64,000 nt of DNA, taken from Siphonodentalium dalli. Its lineage: Eukaryota > Mollusca > Scaphopoda > Gadilida > Siphonodentaliidae. Positions within the stretch are counted from its first letter, which is position 1. Each line of letters starts with the position of its first letter. The notes beneath the pieces are model-generated. The model searched no databases, was not told where the DNA came from, and saw nothing but the letters and a program-made list of their open reading frames with translations. The position numbers and the translations under genes are program-made. Positions 11,323 to 21,715 of the stretch are shown here, piece by piece. The stretch spans positions 40,407,549 to 40,471,548 of the forward strand of contig CP136067.1 of NCBI GenBank assembly GCA_032622095.1, in the 5' to 3' direction.

Positions 11323-12965
11323 TTGGTTGCGCCTGGCGGGCATGCTGCTCCAATAACGTCTGTTGACTCGTGGACCGATGCTTTTCTCATGCCGCAACCG
11401 CTGCCCATGGACAAGACTTTCGTCGCTCAGCCCGCGACGGTCGCCAGCCACGTCTACCAGCTCACCCCTTCCGCCATTAATCTTGTCTATTTGTGTTGGT
11501 GGCTTAGGAAGTACCCTCACCACCAAGCCGCGCGGGAACTCCGGTTCGGTTTTACTCGTGGTTTTTCCGCTCCATTATACTGGCCCGCGTATGCAACTGA
11601 CGCTCCGAACCTCAAGTCTGCTCGTGACCGTCCCGAGGTCGTCCGGGAAAAGATCCTTAAGGAAGGTCGCATTGCTGGTCCTTTCTGCGCTCGTCCAATT
11701 CCATCGCTCCGCGTGTCGCCGCTTGGACTGGTGCCTAAACATGAACCCGACTCATTCCGTCGCATCCATCACCTCTCCTATCCGGCAGGCCAGTCGCTCA
11801 ATGATCATATTCCGCGCGAAATCACTGTCACATATACCAGTTTTGACGCTGCTGTTGCCACCATCCGGTCCCTTGGGACCGGGACATTGCTCGCGCGCAG
11901 GGATTTAGAGGCTGCTTATCGTAATCTTCGCATCTACCCGGGCGATTTCGATCAACTTGGTTTTAAACTGGACGACATGTTTTATTTCGACAATTGCTTA
12001 CCTTTCGGCTGCAGCGTGTCGTGCGCAACTTTTGAAAGATTCTCAACATTTTTGGAATGGGTTGTTAAGCAGCGGTCCGGCAACCCACACATCTTGTACT
12101 ACTGCGATGACTTCCTGTTCTGTGGTCCGCCAGCCACGTCCCAGGCCTCGGACAGTCTTGACATGTTTCATCGCGTTTGCTCTGGTCTTGGCGTACCTAT
12201 TGCTCATGATAAAACGGTCGCGCCCACCTCGAAGCTCTGCTACCTTGGTCTCGAACTCGATACGTTGGCTAACGCGGTGCGTCTCCCTGCTGAGAAGCTC
12301 ACAGCTATTCAGTCCACAATCTCTCTGGCTTTGCGCTGCCGTAAAATCTCGGTCGTGAACTACAGTCGCTCATTGGCTCATTACCATTTGCGTGCAAGGC
12401 GGTTCGTCCGGGCCGCCCAATTTGTCGTCGCCTGATTGATGCCCTGCAGGGATTTTCTAAGCCGAATCACAAAATCCGAATTACTTCTGGCATGTGCCGA
12501 TCTGGCCACGTGGTTACAGTTCTTCACGTCATTCAATGGGATCTACCTTTTCCCTTCTGCGACCTGGCTCCATGATACCGACATCAATTTCCACATGGAC
12601 GCTTGTGGTCAGTCCGGCGGCTTTGGCGCTTATTTCAACGGCCTTTGGGTTTTTGGCACGTGCCCCCTTCCTTGGCATGCTTTGGGCCTGACCCGCAATA
12701 TGGGTGTCCTCGAGATGTTCCCCGTCTTAGTGGCATCAGCGTCTGGGGGCGTCGCCTCCGAAATCATCGCCTCCATTTACACTGTGATAACATTACCGTG
12801 GTCCGCGCCATCTACTACCAAACTTCCAAATGCAAGCCGCTCATGGCCCTGTTGCGCCAGCTGGTCCTGCTGCTCCTGTCTCACAACATCTCCTTGCGTG
12901 CTTCATGGCTCGCGTCTCGTGATAATGCTCTCGCTGACAGCCTCTCTCGTTTCCAGATGAAACGT
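11323..12965 (+). pseudogene. Ngaro reverse transcriptase and RNase H
   Basis: Residues from 11323 to 12435 form a DIRS/Ngaro-class reverse transcriptase: conserved SPLGLVPK, SFRRIHHLSYP, the motif-A aspartate in LLARRDLEAAYRNL (about 11889-11930), LPFGCSVSCATFERF, and the catalytic YYCDDFLF (about 12100-12123). A frame break follows at about 12425-12490, after which RNase H appears: HMDACG (first Asp, near 12595), LEMFP (Glu, near 12709), then after another break near 12770 HCDNITVV (Asp) and DNALADSLSR (Asp). All four RNase H carboxylates are therefore present, but spread over two frames. Translation of a continuous polyprotein would need at least three frame corrections. Confidence 0.88.
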
Positions 12966-13344
12966 TTCCGTCAACTGGCGCTGTCCGCCGCCCGAACGCC
13001 AACACCATTTCCCAGGTGCCTGTGGACCTGCGTCGACATGTAACGCTGCTTTTGACGTCCTCCCGGGCGCCATATACTCACCGCACGTATCGCACCGCCA
13101 TACAGGCTTATCTCGTTTTCGCACACCGGCATCGCTTGGCCGTTTCCTGGCCGCTCCCGGAACACGCTATCGTCGGGTTTATCGCGGGGCTTCATCGCTC
13201 CCGGCATTCTGCTTCAACCTTTTCCACCATTTCGTTCGGGTAGTGCTACCTATCTGGCGGATCTGGGCACCCTTACCATGCCTTCCTACACCGGGGTCGT
13301 TGGCGTTCTGATGTTTGTCGTCGATTCATCCACTCAACATCTGC
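12960..13344 (+). pseudogene. Ngaro tyrosine recombinase, core deleted
   Basis: 12960-13230 encodes the N-terminal core-binding, SAM-like domain (SSRAPYTHRTYRTAIQAYLV ... HAIVGFIAGLHRSRHSAST). It is followed almost directly, in another frame, by FRSGSATYLADLG (about 13230-13268), which matches the HxxR box region near the C-terminus, with Pro where His is expected. After a further frame change comes HRGRWRSDVCRRF (about 13288-13330) and a TAG at 13343. The first catalytic Arg region is missing, so roughly a hundred or more residues are deleted at about 13225. Neither aromatic position after GRW is Tyr, so the nucleophile is lost too. Confidence 0.75.
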
Positions 13345-13359
13345 TTAGTCTCGTTTCAG

Positions 13360-13940
13360 TAGCCAGTATCTGGGTCTTGGGTTCGTCCCACGTCTACTGG
13401 GCTCACCAGCGTGCTGTGCGGCGTCCTGTTGGCCAACATCTCCAGCTGTCCAGCCGCGGCGCTTCTGTTCGATGGATCTGCACTCGTGGGATGCTGTGGG
13501 GCGATTTCCACGCCCGTTCGCCCGGGAGCTCGCCGCTTGTCCGCCGTCTCGGCATCCTACCCACATCATCCAGCTTGGCTCGAACGACCTCACAGCCGGT
13601 GGGTACCGTGAATTACATGCCAATGTTAAGCGGGAACTTTCATATGTGCATGAATCGTTGCCTGACTGCACCCTTATTTGGTCACAAGTATTCCCGCGCC
13701 GCTATTGGCACAACGCCCATCGCCCGAGTATTGGTGCTCGCCAGCGCCGGGACTTTATCCAACGCATGTTGGGCTTTGTCTTACATCACGGGGGTCGTGG
13801 CATCAAGCGCCCAGCCATTTGCGCTTCGTTCAGATGGGATCCATCTCTCCCCCGTCGGCAACAATATCTATCTGAATAGTCTCCGGGGCGCCCTGGAGAC
13901 CTTCCTGGCATCTGACACTGTGGTTTTCCCGGTGGTTTAA
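13360..13940 (+). pseudogene. Ngaro-associated SGNH hydrolase
   Basis: Block I is IWVLGSSHVYWAHQ (13366-13407, catalytic Ser in GSSH). Block II is RGMLWGDF (near 13485). Block III GxND appears as IIQLGSNDL (near 13566-13592) in a second frame together with TLIWSQVFPRRYW. Block V DxxH appears as DGIHLSPVG (near 13836-13862) back in the first frame, ending ALETFL and TAA at 13938-13940. This matches the SGNH/GDSL-type hydrolase carried downstream of the recombinase by some Ngaro/DIRS elements. Two frame changes (about 13510-13530 and 13820) break it. Its role in transposition is not known to me. Confidence 0.8.
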
Positions 13941-14171
13941 CTGTTTCATTGCTGTAATTGGGTATGGAGCTCCTGGTTTGGGGGAGTGCTGCGCACTCTA
14001 TGGCGGTCCTGCAGATGGTGGTAGTGGTAGTGTCGCCATAGCGTTATAACCTGTCTGGTTACTTTGATGGGTGGCTTATCAATAGCTTAATATGTTTATG
14101 ACTGCGCAGTCATCTTATGCTTATTCGAGAGTGCTCTCGAACTGTAGCCTGAGTGTAATATTCCAGGCCGT
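13941..14171 (+). other. Ngaro 3' untranslated region
   Basis: Between the hydrolase stop and the B1 repeat, with no open frame of note. It likely holds 3' signals of the element transcript. Confidence 0.5.
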
Positions 14172-14575
14172 TGCTTAGCCATAGGGAGTTGGGCTGTCCA
14201 GTGGTCTCTACTGCCATTCCTGCGTCGCACTCGTTGGGCTTCTCCCTGTTGGCCGTGTGTGCTTATTGCTTAGGGCGCCTCATAGCATTTCTTGGGCGCC
14301 GGCTCCGAATCGTACCTTAGCTCGTCGGGCCATGCTCATGCCTGCGCTGTACAGCAGTATTTCTTCAGCGTTTTCTGCTTCGGCTTCTCGTCAGAGCGAA
14401 GGCTCTGCTTAATTGGTTTTCCATGCGTATGGGCTATCTGCAGGACAAGCTTATAATGTTGCATTAAAGCTGAGATCATACCCCACTCATGTGTTGTCGT
14501 TTAAATATTCCGTGCAGTAGTGGCAGGGCTGTCACTGGTGGGGGTAGTGTCTCTTGGATCTGAGTGATCACATAA
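14172..14575 (+). repeat. Ngaro B1 repeat
   Basis: 404 bp, matching B2 (15003-15406) with one visible substitution (CGTTTTCTG versus CGTTCTCTG). It abuts A2 directly, sharing TAA at the junction. Confidence 0.92.
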
Positions 14576-14773
14576 TGCACCCAGGGCCGATAAGGTTCGG
14601 GGTGATTTATGTGGTTCTTTGATCCTGTCATCCGGCAGACATTCCGGATTTTCGGTACGATCCGTTCCGTATCGGCCGAACTTAAAAGTCCGCATTTTAC
14701 ATCCGCCCGGAATGCTGCCTCCTTCCGGTAACTGAAAAAAGCAATTCACTCTTGAATTATACGCATCGCGCTC
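14574..14773 (+). repeat. Ngaro A2 repeat
   Basis: 200-bp copy of A1. Similarity ends after GCATCGCGCTC, where a C-rich unique segment starts. Confidence 0.92.
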
Positions 14774-15002
14774 CCTCCCTCCCCCCCTTGGAGCTCCATG
14801 CCCCGCTTTGTTCGGCGTCCCGAGTGGCACGCCATATTCATTGTTCTGTGATGCCTGTTTTGTTTTGGGCCTAGGGCCCTGTGTGTTTGCATCTCGTTGC
14901 TGCTGTTTGTTTTCCCTTTCAGGTGCTGTGTCATCAGTGCCATTGATCCAGCCTTGGTGCGTCCTGCAGGGGTAACTTTGGTGTTACCTGCCCATACCAC
15001 GG
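14774..15002 (+). other. unique spacer between A2 and B2
   Basis: 229 bp of element-internal sequence with a C-run (14773-14788). Present once in the window, as expected for the 3' terminal part of a split-repeat element. Confidence 0.6.
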
Positions 15003-15406
15003 TGCTTAGCCATAGGGAGTTGGGCTGTCCAGTGGTCTCTACTGCCATTCCTGCGTCGCACTCGTTGGGCTTCTCCCTGTTGGCCGTGTGTGCTTATTGC
15101 TTAGGGCGCCTCATAGCATTTCTTGGGCGCCGGCTCCGAATCGTACCTTAGCTCGTCGGGCCATGCTCATGCCTGCGCTGTACAGCAGTATTTCTTCAGC
15201 GTTCTCTGCTTCGGCTTCTCGTCAGAGCGAAGGCTCTGCTTAATTGGTTTTCCATGCGTATGGGCTATCTGCAGGACAAGCTTATAATGTTGCATTAAAG
15301 CTGAGATCATACCCCACTCATGTGTTGTCGTTTAAATATTCCGTGCAGTAGTGGCAGGGCTGTCACTGGTGGGGGTAGTGTCTCTTGGATCTGAGTGATC
15401 ACATAA
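15003..15406 (+). repeat. Ngaro B2 repeat (3' end)
   Basis: Terminal 404-bp direct copy of B1. After ACATAA at 15406 the AT-rich flank resumes. Confidence 0.92.
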
Positions 15407-15557
15407 AGCTAATATTATTATACATTTGGCCTGTTTGTAGTAATTCTTGTTCTAAAAAGGTTTCACTGACCGCTCTAATAAATGACTACATGTAGTTACA
15501 TTAACGGGCGAAGATTCGTGTACATTAAGATAACTAAAGATGCTCTGTCAAATTTAA

Positions 15558-15895
15558 CACTCTTAAAGTGATGTGAAACACTCCGGTTGGGTGATCAAAT
15601 AGAAATATAGAATAATCTTGCACAAAGTAGTTATTTTTACAAATATTAATCCTAATTTACAGCACACACCGTCATTTTTATATATTAATTAACTGCTGTG
15701 ACTCTTGATGGCGAAATAATATGCGTTATTTTATTGCCGATTGTTGCGTCTCGAAATGTAAATATTTATAATTAAGCGTAGTTCAGGCGATGATTTCTAT
15801 GGAGTGGCATAGACGATTCAGCGATGTTAGTAGAATGCTACATTCCAACTGATGGCATAGCGCCTGAATGTTAACATATCAGTTTCACGCATCTG
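15558..15895 (+). repeat. dispersed repeat family R1, copy 1
   Basis: Shares AAAGTGATGTGAAACACTCC, a TGGGTGATCAAATAGAAAT block, GTAAATATTTATAATT and a terminal GCCTGAATGTTAACATATCA with an inverted copy at 40153-40496. A shorter direct copy lies at about 19795-19960. Non-coding, unclassified. Confidence 0.75.
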
Positions 15896-16039
15896 ATCAA
15901 GTCCATACTATGTTTTTAAATTAATATTTCTTCGGCTTTCGTGGATGAACAATATTATGTTTGAGTCGAGGAACCCACCATTCCAAATCAGAGCTATTCA
16001 ATTTCAAATTTTGGCATATATTTATTATCTACATCTTGA

Positions 16040-16434
16040 ATTCCATATAATCGCAATATAATGGTAATGACTGGTTAGAACTGGAATTCCATATACTGGT
16101 AATGCCTGGTTAGAACTGGTATTCCATATAATGGTAATGCCTGGTTAGAAAAGGAATACCATATAATGATAATTCCTGGTTAGAACTGGAATTCAATATA
16201 ATGGTAATGCCTGGTTAGAACTGGAATTCCATATAATGGTAATGCCTGGTTAGAACTGGTATTCCATATAATGGTAGTGCCTGGTTAGAACTGGAATTCC
16301 ATATAATGGTAATGCCTGGTTATAACTGGAATTCCATATAATGGTAATGCCTGGTTAGAACTGGAATTCCATATAATGGTAATTCCTGGTTAGAACTGGT
16401 ATTCCATATAATGGTAATGCCTGGTTATATACAG
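16040..16434 (+). repeat. 35-bp tandem minisatellite
   Basis: About eleven copies of a unit containing CTGGAATTCCATATAATGGT followed by AATGCCTGGTTAGAA. Variants differ at one to three positions (for example CTGGTATTCC, AATTCCTGG). No coding role. Confidence 0.95.
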
Positions 16435-17384
16435 CACGTGGAGTTCCAAATGTAAACTATGACACCGTCCGCGTGTGGTCATTATGGTATTATATCTGTC
16501 TTGTCTAATTTGATGCACAAAACATGATTACTGAGTCTGCAATATGTATACCTATCGCAGACTATTTATCCGCATGTCAACTGACACAAATTCAGTCACT
16601 CTCTGTGTACATATTGGCCACACCATGGCCATATAGCCACCCAAGATATACAAATACACCTCACCCATGACCATAGAGTAACTCCAGGTGTATATTTATT
16701 TACACCTCACCAATGGCCATATACCTTCTAGATTTACCAACACCACACAGGGCACACACACGGCCCTTCGTTCACTCCATACTTACATATGCAGCTCAAC
16801 CATAACAACCCATCCACTCGCTGTATACTTATATATAGTATCATGAATCCATGAGCATTCATCTATTTACTCTATACCTGTCACACCGATCACATTACAG
16901 CCACAAAATATATACATATCCCACCAATTACCATAAGAGTACTCTCTATATGCAAAAAGCCAACCAATAACCATAAAATGGTACTCCAGGTATGCGATTC
17001 ACAAGTTATTTTCATTTGTGTATCTAACGATTATGTTCGTCGTGTTTTAGTCCGAGAACTATTTCCAATAACCAAGCCGCGACCTTGGATGACGTCACAA
17101 ACTATCGTTAGGGCGTCCGTACATGTCCAGATATATTTCCGGTGGAATGTTTGTTATAGGGTGACATCAATTGGAGGTGTTGAAAATAAACAGATTTCAG
17201 AAGAAATCGAAATATAATAGGTCTGGTCTTTTGAGTGTGAGTTCCCATAGAACACAAATCAAACATTGTTCACCCCCAAAAAATGGTAATTTTTACAGTG
17301 TTAAATTGGACATGGTATCTTTATTATAATAAAATGACATATGAATGAACTTGATTCGGTTTAGCTGTCCGTGGCACAAGGTGT
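16435..17384. other. non-coding with faint repeated phrases
   Basis: Between about 16600 and 16990 phrases such as CACCAATGGCCATATA and CACCTCACCCATGACCATAG recur irregularly, suggesting an ancient tandem array. The 79-codon frame at 16978-17217 has no recognisable features. Confidence 0.45.
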
Positions 17385-17388
17385 ATCA

Positions 17389-17891
17389 CTAGATCATGCC
17401 ATGAATCTCTACTCTGGCTACGCACGTAGAGCTCATAGTCCACCATAACAAAACATGGGAACTCTTTGATGTTCTAACCCATTATGAAAGGGAACTTTAT
17501 AACATTGAACAAACCAGGCAGGGCATATATTTCTTTGTTAATACTAATCTTGCTCATCAATAATCTACTTCACATTATGGTGTAGTTCCAGCTTGGGATT
17601 GTATGCTTTTTCAGTGACTTTCGTGAGACGATATCGCAGTACAAATTGAATTAAATACCCAGGAGAAATTGGCTCACAAAGTCACTTAAATCGTGCAATT
17701 TGGAGTTGGGACATTCACTAACAGTGAGTTACATTATTAAGGAAAAGGTAATAACTAACAAATATATTCCCCGCATTATTTTTTCGACTATAAGGTTCCC
17801 TGTCAAAACTTCAAAAAGTTCCCATGTGTTGTACTGATGGAATATGATCTCTACGGGCGTAGCCATAGTAGAGATTCATGACATGATCTAG
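17389..17891. mobile_element. ~500-bp element with 43-bp inverted ends
   Basis: Arms 17389-17431 and 17849-17891 are inverted: CTAGATCATGCCATGAATCT, then CTACTCTGGCTACGCACGTAGAG on the left, with four or so mismatches on the right. A related copy in reverse orientation sits at about 33540-34010, sharing the internal segments around GAACAAACCAGGCAGGG and CAATAATCTACTTCA. No transposase frame, so a non-autonomous DNA element. Confidence 0.75.
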
Positions 17892-17899
17892 CGGGATTG

Positions 17900-19430
17900 T
17901 GACTAAACACCGCCCGGACCAGCCCGGACCAGCGCGGACCAGCCCGGACGCCCATATGGACTATATGAGTAATTTTAAGGGCAATATAAGTGCAGGGTTG
18001 TCATGGAAACCCACTCAGGGTCGCTATTAACCCTAAAAATGCCGGCATCGGCGAAAATGTTCGCCGCGAAATGAAGCTAACAGCCCGGACCACCCCTGCT
18101 GCGTCCAGGTGTGAATTTAGTATTCATATAAGTGCGAGGGTGTTAATGAAACCCAAATACGCACGGAGAGTGGTCAAGGTCAAATGGAAGTGCCGCTTAT
18201 TAACCCCTAAACTTCCCAGATTCAGCCAGAATTACAAAATTGCGCCCCCAATAAACAAACTCACAGCCCGGACCCCCCATATGGACTATATGAGTGATTT
18301 TAAGGGCAATATAAGTGCAGGGGTGTCATGGAAACCCACTCAGGGTCGCTATTTACCCTCAAAATGCCGGCATCGGCGAAAATTTTCGCCGCGAAATGAA
18401 GCTAACAGCACGGAGAGTGGTCAAGATCAAACGGAAGTGCCGCTTATTAACCCCTAAACTTCCCAGATTCAGCCAGAATTACAAACTTGCGCCACCAATA
18501 AACAAACTCACAGCCCGGACCCCCTTAATGTCCTCGTACTTCTAATAACTCCTTATATATGTGTTGTGGAACTACCCTCGACTACACTCACGAAGATACA
18601 AGGGCGAGTCGCCCACGAATGCCTGGCAATTAACCCCCAAAATGCCGCCATCGCCGATTATGTTTACCGATAACGACGCTGACAGCCCGGACAAGCCCGG
18701 ACCATCCCGGTCCAGCCCGGACCCCCTATATGGACTATATTAGTGATTTTAAGGCCAATATAAGTGCAGGGGTGTCATGGAAACCCACTCAGGGTCGCTA
18801 TTAACCCTCAAAATGTCGGCATCGGCGAAAATTTTCGCCGCGAAATGAAGCTAACAGCCCGGACCGCCCCTGCTGCGTCCAGGTGTGATTTTAGTATTCA
18901 TATATGTGCGAGGGTGTTAATGAAACCCAAATACGCACGGAGAGTGGTCAAGGTCAAACGGAAGTGCCGCTTATTAACCCCTAAACTTCCCAGATTTAGC
19001 CAGAATTACAAAATTGCTCCCCCAATAAACAAACTCACAGCCCGGACCCCCTTAATGTCCTCGTAATTCTAATAACCCCTTACATATGTGTTGTGGAACT
19101 ACCCTCGACTACACTCACGAAGATACAAGGGCGAGTCGCCCACGAATGCCTGACAATTAACCCCCAAAATGCCGCAATCGCCGATTATGTTTACCCATAA
19201 CGACGCTGACAGCCCGGACCAGCCCGGACCATCCCGGTCCAGCCCGGACCCCCCATATGGACTATATGAGTGTTTTTAAGGCCAATATAAGTGCAGTGGT
19301 GTCATGGAAACCCACTCAGGGTCGCTATTAACCCTCAAAATGCCGGCATCAGCGAAAATTTTCGCCGCGAAATAAAGCTAACAGCCCGGACACAAGAGAT
19401 TTCGTTATGCACAGCCCGGCATAGCCCTGG
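17900..19430 (+). repeat. complex repeat array with GCCCGGACC motifs
   Basis: A composite unit starting CCCATATGGACTATATGAG recurs at about 17953, 18279, 18727 and 19254. Each copy carries AAGTGCAGGGGTGTCATGGA, then CCGGCATCGGCGAAAATT and GCTAACAGCCCGGACC, with blocks lost or rearranged between copies. Runs of AGCCCGGACC stand between units. The repeated frames starting MQGCHGNPLRVAI are by-products of the repeat and not credible genes. GC content is higher than the flanks. Confidence 0.85.
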
Positions 19431-19483
19431 TGATTTACAGACATACATGTAGCTGCATGTCTAGTGTGAGCAAGTAGAATAGG

Positions 19484-19620
19484 TTTAATTATGGTGTGTC
19501 CTGCTAATTTGATATGATGATGGTGGGTCCTGATAATTTACTATGATGACTGTGGATCCTGTTGATTTGCCGTGGTGATGGTGGGTCCTGCTAATTTGTT
19601 ATGACGATGGTGGGTCCATG
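19484..19620 (+). repeat. ~34-bp degenerate tandem repeat
   Basis: About four copies of a unit like GATGGTGGGTCCTGCTAATTTG, each with several differences. Confidence 0.75.
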
Positions 19621-19794
19621 TGTGCAAAATACACTCATACACATAGGAGCATGTCGTTAAAGCGTGTACAATATAAATACAACAAATATATATATCAGTT
19701 TAAAGCGAGAGCGCGAGTTTAAACATTGCATCGATAAACAATAACATTTGGAGTGGTATAATGGAGAACACTCTTGCTTACAGTAGTTATTATG

Positions 19795-19960
19795 TTCAAA
19801 TTGACAAAAACCACAAAGTCATTCTCGTATATTAATTAAATGCAGTGATTTTTAGATGTCGAAAACGTTTCAGTTCGTGTATCGCCAACAGTTGCGTCCC
19901 GAATCGAGAAGTAAATATTAACAATTGGATGTACAAATGTAGTTCAGTATCACAACAGTA
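19795..19960 (+). repeat. dispersed repeat family R1, partial copy
   Basis: Matches the middle of 15558-15895 (AGTCATT...TATTAATTAA, ACAGTTGCGTC, GTAAATATTAACAATT, GTAGTTCAG). Same orientation. Confidence 0.6.
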
Positions 19961-20499
19961 GAGAAATATTAAATTTCCTACCATAAATTCACTACTTGCT
20001 AATATGATTACGTCAGTACGTATGGACAACCCAAAAACACGTACGTCGCTCTATAAAATGAAAAATGTATGTTTCATAGGAGTGCCTGTATTTCTGGCCA
20101 ACTTGGGATATACACGATCACGCCAGTACGTATGGACCGTAGGACGAGGACGGCGACATGTCACTCTGTGTCCAAAGGTTTCGCTAATCCCAAGGTTCAT
20201 TATACCGAAGTTTCGCCATTCCCAAGGTTCTCTATATTCCTCGATATTCAGAAGGTTTTTATAACTTTTATTTTGAAGTTTCATTCTATATTCTAAAGTA
20301 TTGAGAGGTTTCTTTATCATAAGACTCTTTTTATGAAGGAAATAACTTAAAGGTACTCAATCCGATAAGACGCTGCTAAATTACTCCTTCCTTGGTTTCG
20401 GTGGGAAAAAAAATATTTGATTAGTGTCGAGGAAAGTAGTATAAAATAGAGGGAATATTGGGTATATATATAGGATGAGAAATAATAAGACTAACTATT

Positions 20500-20860
20500 T
20501 GCATAATTATAAACTATTTCTAGGCAGATGTTATAGTCAGACTAACTGGTAACTATTTAAAGTCATAGCCAAGCTACAATACGAGCTATTTTATGTTAGG
20601 TAATGATGTATATCTAATTCAAATGGTATAGTCAAGCAAACTATTTCTAGGCAGATGTTATAGTCAGACTAACTAGTAACTATTTGAAGGCATAGATAAG
20701 CTACAATACGCGCTTCTAGGCAGATGTTATAGTCAGACGAACTAGTAACTATTTGAAGGCATAGATAAGCTACAATACGCGCTTCTAGGCAGATGTTATA
20801 GTCAGACGAACTAGTAACTATTTTAAGGCATAGTTAAGATACAATACGGCAATGTATTTT
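20500..20860 (+). repeat. tandem repeat, ~65 to 115-bp units
   Basis: TTCTAGGCAGATGTTATAGT recurs four times (about 20519, 20644, 20706, 20783) followed by AGTAACTATTTGAAGGCATA and AAGCTACAATACG. Unit length varies because segments are dropped. Confidence 0.85.
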
Positions 20861-20974
20861 ATGTTAGAGAATTATGAGTAACTATTTCTAGTCAGGATAA
20901 ATATATATTAGGTTATATATGATAGGTTAGTAAAAAAAATACAAATGATGTTAGATAATTTGAAATGTTAAATG

Positions 20975-21715
20975 AAATATTCGCTAGTGAATAAACCTAT
21001 GCATGTAAAAAACCATAGGTCTAAAACACATGCAATTTTGTTAATTTTGGAACTTTTCTTCTGTATTATTGTAGATTTGTAGGAAACACGATTCAATCTC
21101 ATAAAACTCGATATTACAGAGTCTCGTAGAAATCGAAATGTGGAACCCGACACTTAGTTCCTTTAATGAATATAAATACAAGCATAAATCATAGTATACA
21201 AACAAATATAAAAAACACATAATCAAATCAATCTTTTTTAAGAAATGGACAATCTGGTCTTAAACGTCGAAATATCTTCTGGCAAAAAACTGTATCAATA
21301 TTTTAAGTCAGACTAATTATTTCTAGGTTGGTCATAAAATTACTACTTCTAGGCTATGGGTTATACTCAGGCAAACTATTTCTAGGTTAATCAAAAATAT
21401 CAGAGTTGTAAACTAAATCTACAAATATTAATTGGAATATAAAGAAAAGAGTTAGCTCCCCTGTGAATTGAATAATCTGTTTTATTAAGTTCAATATAGA
21501 TGTTAAACGATTGATATATGTTAATGAATGATACAATGATATTAAAAAATCTCCCTTTTAATGAAATATTAAATGTAAAAGCACGATAAAGCAATTAAAA
21601 CACAATTTAAGTTACTTTTTCGTCAACAAAAAAATTGAAGTTATATGTTATAATGCGTCAAAAATAAATCAAAATCCTTAAACAAATATCTCAATTGAAA
21701 GCCATTTTAAGACAT
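20975..21715 (+). repeat. left arm of a ~3.3-kb inverted repeat
   Basis: Reverse complement of most of 23460-24293. The right edge of the pair is sharp: GAGACTCTG at 24293 pairs with CAGAGTCTC at about 21118. The stretch 20975-21170 pairs instead with 23700-23880, so this side carries one segment of a module that the other side has twice. Confidence 0.85.

Larger units (their letters stand above)
9746..15406 (+). mobile_element. Ngaro-type tyrosine-recombinase retrotransposon
   Basis: The element has the split direct-repeat order A1 - coding - B1 - A2 - B2 that defines Ngaro retrotransposons. A1 is 9746-9945, B1 14172-14575, A2 14574-14773, B2 15003-15406. A1 and A2 (200 bp) look identical and B1/B2 (404 bp) differ at one position that I can see, so the insertion is recent. 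Coding remnants in order are an Arg/Ser-rich Gag-like frame, RT, RNase H, the tyrosine recombinase and an SGNH hydrolase, all on the + strand and all interrupted by frame changes. GC content is far above the flanks. Such elements integrate through a recombinase rather than a DDE integrase, so no target duplication is expected and none is seen. Confidence 0.93.

Noticed and set aside
17990-19066. Repeated frames starting MQGCHGNPLRVAI (100-155 codons)
   Set aside because: They recur with the composite repeat units and are truncated wherever the units rearrange.
20004-20264. 86-codon frame with Arg-rich segments
   Set aside because: Overlapping frames on both strands are equally open, and a short internal duplication (CAGTACGTATGGAC) explains part of it; no homology cue.
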